A stretch of 64,000 nt of DNA, taken from assembly GCA_003586115.2 (NCBI GenBank), contig QVOM02000042.1:78225636-78289635 (forward strand), in the 5' to 3' direction. Below the pieces are notes generated by a model that was given only the letters and a program-made list of their open reading frames with translations, did no database searches and had not been told where the DNA came from. Every line of letters begins with the position of its first letter. The first letter of the stretch is position 1. The position numbers and the translations under genes are program-made. Source of the stretch: Salvator merianae. Lineage: Eukaryota; Chordata; Lepidosauria; Squamata; Teiidae. Shown in pieces: positions 58,868 through 64,000 of the stretch.

Positions 58868-59129
58868 ATCAGTAGCAATTGTTCCCTCTCTGCTGCAAAA
58901 AGTCAAAGAAATTGAGAACAAGAGAAGGGGAGCATGGAGGGGGAATTGTTACATTTATCTTACAATTAGCAGGGAAGTATAAAGCTGGCTGAGCAAGAGA
59001 TGAGCAAGGCTAGGAGGACATTTTCCCCATTTCTAAGGAAAGCAGTGTGGAATACAAGGGGAGGTGGGGGGAAGGGGAGTTGAAACAGACAGTCTGGGCT
59101 CTTAAAGCAACTTCTGATCCTGAGACTTT

Positions 59130-60324
59130 GGCCGTGTTCCGACACGGCATTTAATCAGTTTACAGGCTGTCTTCAGTTCCCGCTGTCCCGACATGATCTT
59201 GCTGTTCCGAAGTTTTTCTGGACTATATCGGTGAAATGCGGACTACTTTGTATTCGGATTTAATGAAGTCTCAAGCCATTCCAGATCGTTAGTGCGCTTT
59301 ACTTTGCGATGTGGGAACGGGGAAGGAGACTGTTTGGGAGGGACCGTACTTTTTTGTGGGCGTGCAGAGGGAGGGATCCCCATTTTGTGCCGTCCAATGA
59401 CAGACTTTGTGGGTGGGCAGGAAGCGCAGTAGTTTCCTCTGCCTCCATTATCCCCCCTTCTGTCGCTGCCAGGGGGAAAGAAACCGTCCTCCTTTTTACT
59501 TCGCTAAGCTGCGGTCCTTTCTCTTTCTTTATCCCCCATTCGACACTGCCAGGAAGAAATTAAAGGCTTCCTCCACTTCCGTCTGCTCTTTAAAGCAAAA
59601 AAGAAACTGCGCCTGTTTGAGGTTGCAGTCCTCCTGCCCCAACAAAGAACCCGCTCAAGATGAGTTTTGCTGTCGGCAGCACACAGCTACACAGCGGGGA
59701 CACATGCTGCTGCAGATGTCTCGGGGGAAGATGAGGCAGAGTCCATTTGCTGGCGATGAACAGCACTGTCAAGATAGTAGAGCCCCCCCTGATTCCCTCC
59801 CCACTTTTTCCCTTTGTTATGGACCTCTCCCTGCTTTTACGCTACTTTTAAATTGCGCATTTGCGTTAAAGTGCACTTGCAGGGGAGCAGAAATCGCCAT
59901 CAGCCCTTTAAAAAGCTTAATTGTGTAGTACACATAGTCTTGAAGTTCTGCTTGTGTAGACAGAGGCTGTAGGGGGGAGAAGGAGCAAATGGCGAATGAC
60001 TAGTAATGCTGCCAAGTGAATCCATGTTCTGAGGCAGCAGAGGGAAAAAAAAAAAAAAGAAAATAAAATTACAAACCCAAAAAAAAAAAAAATTAAAAAA
60101 AAGGAAAAAAAACAAAAAAAAAAAAAAAAGGGAGGGGAATTTGGCAAGGGGTGGAGGCAGAAAAGGTACTGTTTCTCCATGCCAAGCACGGGAAATATCA
60201 GTGTGGGAACGAGCAGGTATGAACTGAGTCCGTGTTAAACTGTAACTGTGGGAACGACCAGAAGACGAATTCAGTCCTTGTCCTCTTCCGATACGGATTA
60301 AATTTACGATGTTGGACCGCGGCC
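59130..60324. mobile_element. Three-copy GGCC-ended family, copy 3 (inverted)
   Basis: 1195 bp, reverse orientation. Ends GGCCGTGTTCCGACACGG and, reverse complemented, GGCCGCGGTCCAACATCG. Exact TTT at 59127-59129 and 60325-60327. Segments GAACGAGCAGGTATGAAC, AACGACCAGAAGACGAATTC and GCCAAGTGAATCC match copies 1 and 2. Contains the A-rich tract at 60039-60130. Confidence 0.85.
60039..60130 (+). repeat. A-rich tract inside copy 3
   Basis: About 90 bp almost entirely A with scattered T, G and C; absent from copies 1 and 2, which hold unique sequence with CTTGACGTCACAGG or CTTGACTTCACC at the equivalent place. Confidence 0.85.
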
Positions 60325-60511
60325 TTTGAGTGCAAATTAAAGGGAGACAGAAGAATTGCAGTTTAAAAGGGGCAACAACAGATATTCTCCTTTTCCGTCC
60401 CTGTCTGATTTTGTTGTGGACTCCTCCCGTCCCCAGTATTAAGCAGTAATTGGCTGGTAACTTCCTGCTTACCCAGGAAAGTATAGGAAACGCCCCCTAT
60501 AATCCTCCCCA

Positions 60512-60648
60512 GTGATCACACCCTAAAAAAACAACCAGGCTAACGAAAGAAACTGAGTCAGTGCTGGGATAATCTGAAACGAGGAAAGTACTCGATGGGA
60601 GGGGATAGTATGAATATAATTCAGAATGTCATTTTTAAGTGTGATCCC
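60512..60648. mobile_element. Small TIR element
   Basis: GTGATCACACCCTAAAAAA at the left faces TTTTTAAGTGTGATCCC at the right, about 137 bp in all. No clear duplication. Confidence 0.5.
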
Positions 60649-60789
60649 TTGTGGCCAGAAATGGCCTGAAGACTTTTTATTTAACAAGCATGAACACAGA
60701 CCAAGATTTTTAGTCTCAATCTTTCTTCATCCTTCCATCTCAACTCAACTATTTGGCTTTATCCCATTTTCCATCAGTGTCCCTGCCAT

Positions 60790-60875
60790 GCCCATGTAGC
60801 CTAATACCCAGGGTGTTACTTGGGAATCAAACCTGTGACCCTCTGCTTTCTAGGCAACTGCTTTTGCCGATGGAT
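60790..60875 (-). mobile_element. tRNA-like SINE head, minus orientation
   Basis: Minus strand: GGCAAAAGCAGTTGCCTAG, then GGTCACAGGTTTGATTCCC (B box). The SINE body was not recognised. Confidence 0.5.
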
Positions 60876-61381
60876 GACAGTAAAATAGGAACAGGAAGAT
60901 GGTAAAACAATACTCCTGAGTGTGTAAAGGTACCCTTGATGTGACTTAACCCTCCTGTTCCTTCAGGTAGGACTTAGAGCCATAGACTTGTTGCCAAACC
61001 TTGAATTAGTCCTGGAATATAAGAAGCAGTCATTAAAACAGTGTTGTAGAACATGTGCAGAGAGGACCCTTATTTTACCACTGAAGAAAAACAGGCAATT
61101 GGGGGATTCTTGTGAATATAGGTACCTTCTGAATATTCAAAATTTTTGCTGTATCTTTTGGATTGGACAGGAGGTAATGGAGCAAGACACCTCTCAAAAA
61201 CATGACATGCTTAGGGGTGCAACTAGAGCTAATTTTAACCAGACAAATAAATTGTGTAGTTCATATTTATGTGGGACAGTGATAGAGTTCAGGCTTTGCC
61301 TACGGAACACAGATGGCTTGTTCACTTTCTGGATGGCAACTGTAACACTTCTACTTTGATTTTAGTGGCAAGGCTCATTTA

Positions 61382-61660
61382 TCATAAGAACATAAGAGGA
61401 GCCCTGCTGGGTCAGGCCACAGCCCATCTATTCCAGCATCCTGTCTCACACAGAGGCCCACCAATTGCTTATGGGCATTCTCCAGATGAAGACAAAACCT
61501 TCACCTGCTCTCAACTCCCTGCAAATATCCTTTAGAAAGCCTGGCTTTCCACCCTGGAGATGGTAGCATTTCTCTTGGATTGAAATGTATGCCATCATTT
61601 CATCTAGCACCACAGGCCAGTATCTGTGCAGAAGAAGAAGTGGACTTCATGAAAAAAGAA
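61382..61660 (-). mobile_element. LINE (CR1/L2-like) 3' remnant
   Basis: Plus strand ATAAGAACATAAGAGGAGCC then GGGTCAGGCCACAGCCC and TTGCTTATGGGCATTCTCC; the same unit as 2022-2292 with the same drift. Confidence 0.68.
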
Positions 61661-61927
61661 GTAAAAAAAGAAAAGGCTGCCGGTGGAATATTTCAGCTAC
61701 CCAGGATACTTTGTAAAAACTGAATATCCTAGAACAAAGAACTGCAAATGAAGATAGCAAAACAAGAGTGCCACCAAGAGGTTTCGCAGTGTTATTATGG
61801 TATTGTTCACATTAACTGATTTAAGACAAGGGCTCTTAGCATGCTACGAGTTTACCAGTGCCAGGAAGTCTAGCCAGGCAACATTTTTCTTTGGAACTGG
61901 ACACTTTAAGAACATAATGATCACATC

Positions 61928-63004
61928 GGGCCTGTTAACACTTGGTGGTAGCAAGCATTCGTACTGGAAGACAGCCGCAGCGACCGGGAGCAGACCTCAT
62001 CCACTGCTGATTGCTACTACCACTGGTGTAATAATTAGCTGCCCGAATCCTTATCTGAAGCTCAAAGTGACTTGCACCATGGCAGTGGCCATCTTCTGGG
62101 CAATGGGCCCACCCATCACACGAGTGACCTCGCGATTGCGCATGCATGATGGGCATTCAGGCCTTGGGTCCACGCGAAGCCCCAGTTGGGCCCACAGTGC
62201 TGCGATTTGGCCTGGGAGGCTGGATGGGGCAATGCTGCGCCCCATCCGGGCTTCTGGTGCTCAATTATGGGCGTGAAGGATGGTCACCACAGCAGCGGCC
62301 TGTAAGCATCGAGCCGCTGCCATGGCGACCAGGAGGCCCGCGCAGCACACAAGCGCGACACAGATCATGCCCGGGCACTGGGCCCCTCGCCATAACTGAT
62401 TGAGCCCGCGGCACCTCAGTCGGGCCCACGCAGCCTGATCTGAGCAGCCTGATCACCCCAACTGGACTGGGTGGGCCTGACTGAGGCACTGTGGGCCTGA
62501 TCGGGTAGGCCTGATGGCGCTACAGTGAGGGGCCCAGTGCGCAGGCGTGATCCACCTTGCACCTGTGCACTGCACGGGCCTCCTGGTCACCATGGCAGCG
62601 GCCCGATGCTTGTACGCCGCTGTCCTGGCGACCGTCCTTCGTGCCCGCGATCGAGCACTAGAACCCTGGATGGGGCGCAGCGTGGCCCCATCCGGCCTCC
62701 CAGACCCGATTGTGGTGTCATGGGCCCGACTGGCCCGTGTGAAAGGGTAGGCCCCATTGCCCATTGCGCATGTGCACACATGTGCATGGGGTTGCGGTTG
62801 CCATGGCAGCGGCCGGCTGCTTGTCGGCCACTATCATTGCGAGGATTAGGCACGGCTACCATTGTTCATACCTGCGAACACCAGTAGTAGGCTTCAGGTG
62901 AGTTTTTAGGCCCCATAGTGCAGACGGTATCTGTACGATGGGGTCTGTTCCACTGTAGAATGGGCTAATTACCCCATTCTATGGTGGAAAGTGCGAACAG
63001 GCTC
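61928..63004. mobile_element. GC-rich giant palindromic DNA transposon, ATC duplication
   Basis: 1077 bp. Ends GGGCCTGTTAACACTTGGTG and, reverse complemented, GAGCCTGTTCGCACTTTCC. ATC at 61925-61927 and 63005-63007. The interior is an inverted repeat centred near 62445. GAGCCGCTGCCATGGCGACC (left, 62321) faces GGTCACCATGGCAGCGGCCC (right, 62584), and CACCTCAGTCGGGCCCAC faces GTGGGCCTGACTGAGGCAC nearest the centre. GC content far exceeds the flanks. Several open frames exist on both strands because of the GC bias and symmetry; none looks like a protein. Confidence 0.82.
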
Positions 63005-63299
63005 ATCAGGTACTTTTCTTCCTTTGATTTCCTTCCAAGATAGTTTTTAATAATATGCATATATATACTCTTTATTTCAGGATAATGTTTCCTACTTATA
63101 ATGAAGTGGGCTTTAGCCCCTGGAAAGTTATGCCATAAAGTAACTGGTGGTTGTCAAGCTGACCTATGCAGCTACCCTGCTGGAAGTTGTTACATTTGTT
63201 TAAATAATCTGGCTTAATCAAATACATGCTATGTTGCAGAAGGGCATATCACAGGGGAGAAGGCTCATGACAAACAATGCTGTTTTTGTTATATAAGGC

Positions 63300-63468
63300 T
63301 TGCTGTTGATCCTAGGTATCTGGGTTCATTTTTGGTTGACTTCATGGGCACCTCTATGAAGTTTTCTGGATAGAGATACATTACCTATTTCCTGGGAAGA
63401 GTCTGGGGATCAAACTGGCTTTCCAGGCTGCTTGCATTAGCACTGAACTGCAGGACACCCACCACCCC
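63300..63468 (-). mobile_element. tRNA-derived SINE, minus orientation
   Basis: Plus strand GTTGACTTCATGGGCACC, TATGAAGTTTTCTGGATAG and GGGGATCAAACTGGC match 6645-6834 base for base over long runs. The head ends near AGCACTGAACTGCAG. Confidence 0.75.
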
Positions 63469-64000
63469 CCAATATAAAGCTAATAGTGTGCACATGTGGA
63501 AGCAGCATTTGTCACAGGCCCAAGAGGGACTACTGGAAACCAGCAAAGTGTCCATCTACTTTCTTTTGCTGCTGTTTGCATGCTTGACTTGCTCCTGGTA
63601 ATCCCTCTCAGGCCAATCACCAATGCTGCTAGTGAGATGTGCAGGTAAGCAGGGCTATTGCAGGAAACCAGTTGTTGTTGCTGGATTTCCTCCAATACAA
63701 CAGTCTTTTTGTGTGTTGTAACCGGCACAACTTTGGGAATGCTTCGGGTATATCTGTCATGCCCAATGTAGTGCTAGGAGGATTGCGGGCTGTATGTCAC
63801 ATCTGGAGGCAACCTCAGTGATTGCAGAGGAAGCTTTTGGTCAGACACGTTTCAGAGAAAAACAATGTACTGTCTCTTTTTTCCCATGACAAAGGAATTC
63901 TCATAGCCCAAGGCAACCTATCTATCAAGGCTAGATCCTTGGTAATAAAGCCTGAATCACAAGGATCTGGAAAAAATATAACTAGAAGACTGTAATAGCT
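63469..64000. other. Distal flank, nothing recognised
   Basis: About 0.5 kb of unassigned sequence to the window end. Confidence 0.45.

Noticed and set aside
62146..62887. Several open frames on both strands in the GC-rich palindrome
   Set aside because: Mirror-image frames arise from the inverted repeat and high GC; translations are compositionally biased with no domain.

Overview
The window is vertebrate nuclear DNA: spliced genes with GT-AG introns, a CpG-rich promoter, and abundant interspersed repeats, no operons. The repeat mix (CR1 LINE tails, CR1/L2-like LINE remnants, L1 pieces, several tRNA-derived SINEs of lizard type, many short palindromic DNA transposons) points to a sauropsid, most likely a squamate reptile. 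The species cannot be named from the sequence alone.

Two genes lie tail to tail, the same order as POLR2B-IGFBP7 in other amniotes. (1) Positions 20-16358, plus strand: the last 15 coding exons of POLR2B, the second-largest subunit of RNA polymerase II. They give 706 codons plus stop, corresponding to human residues 469-1174 with no length change, followed by a short 3' UTR. The 5' part lies outside the window. (2) Positions 54240-16727, minus strand: all five coding exons of IGFBP7, predicting a secreted protein of 276 residues (IGFBP domain, Kazal-like domain, Ig-like C2 domain). Exon 1 sits in a CpG island at about 53550-54470. Intron 1 is about 30.2 kb. The two poly(A) signals lie about 35-40 bp apart, so the 3' ends abut or overlap near 16550.

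The rest is intron and 5' flank loaded with mobile-element debris. The most striking component is a set of non-autonomous DNA transposons whose ends read GGCC- or GGGCC- followed by a run such as TTCNCAC or GTTCNGACA. Where duplications can be seen, most are flanked by 3-bp direct repeats (ATT, TTT, ATC, CAT, ACA). They include a three-copy family (27049, 55965, 59130), a 1.08-kb GC-rich giant palindrome (61928-63004), two hairpin elements (52976, 58220), and one element inserted in an older LINE that also carries a CR1 fragment (49982-51010). I infer PIF/Harbinger-like ancestry from the 3-bp duplications and GGCC ends. No transposase is seen.

Other notable items are a 1.65-kb internally deleted L1-type element with an exact 18-bp target duplication (11295-12945), a 3'-truncated U2 snRNA retrocopy with flanking duplications (32409-32447), and IGFBP7 exon-1 changes at positions known in human for protease cleavage and RNA editing. 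No CRISPR array, operon, tRNA gene or further protein-coding gene could be supported. Gene functions here are housekeeping transcription (POLR2B) and extracellular signalling (IGFBP7); the two are neighbours with no evident functional link.
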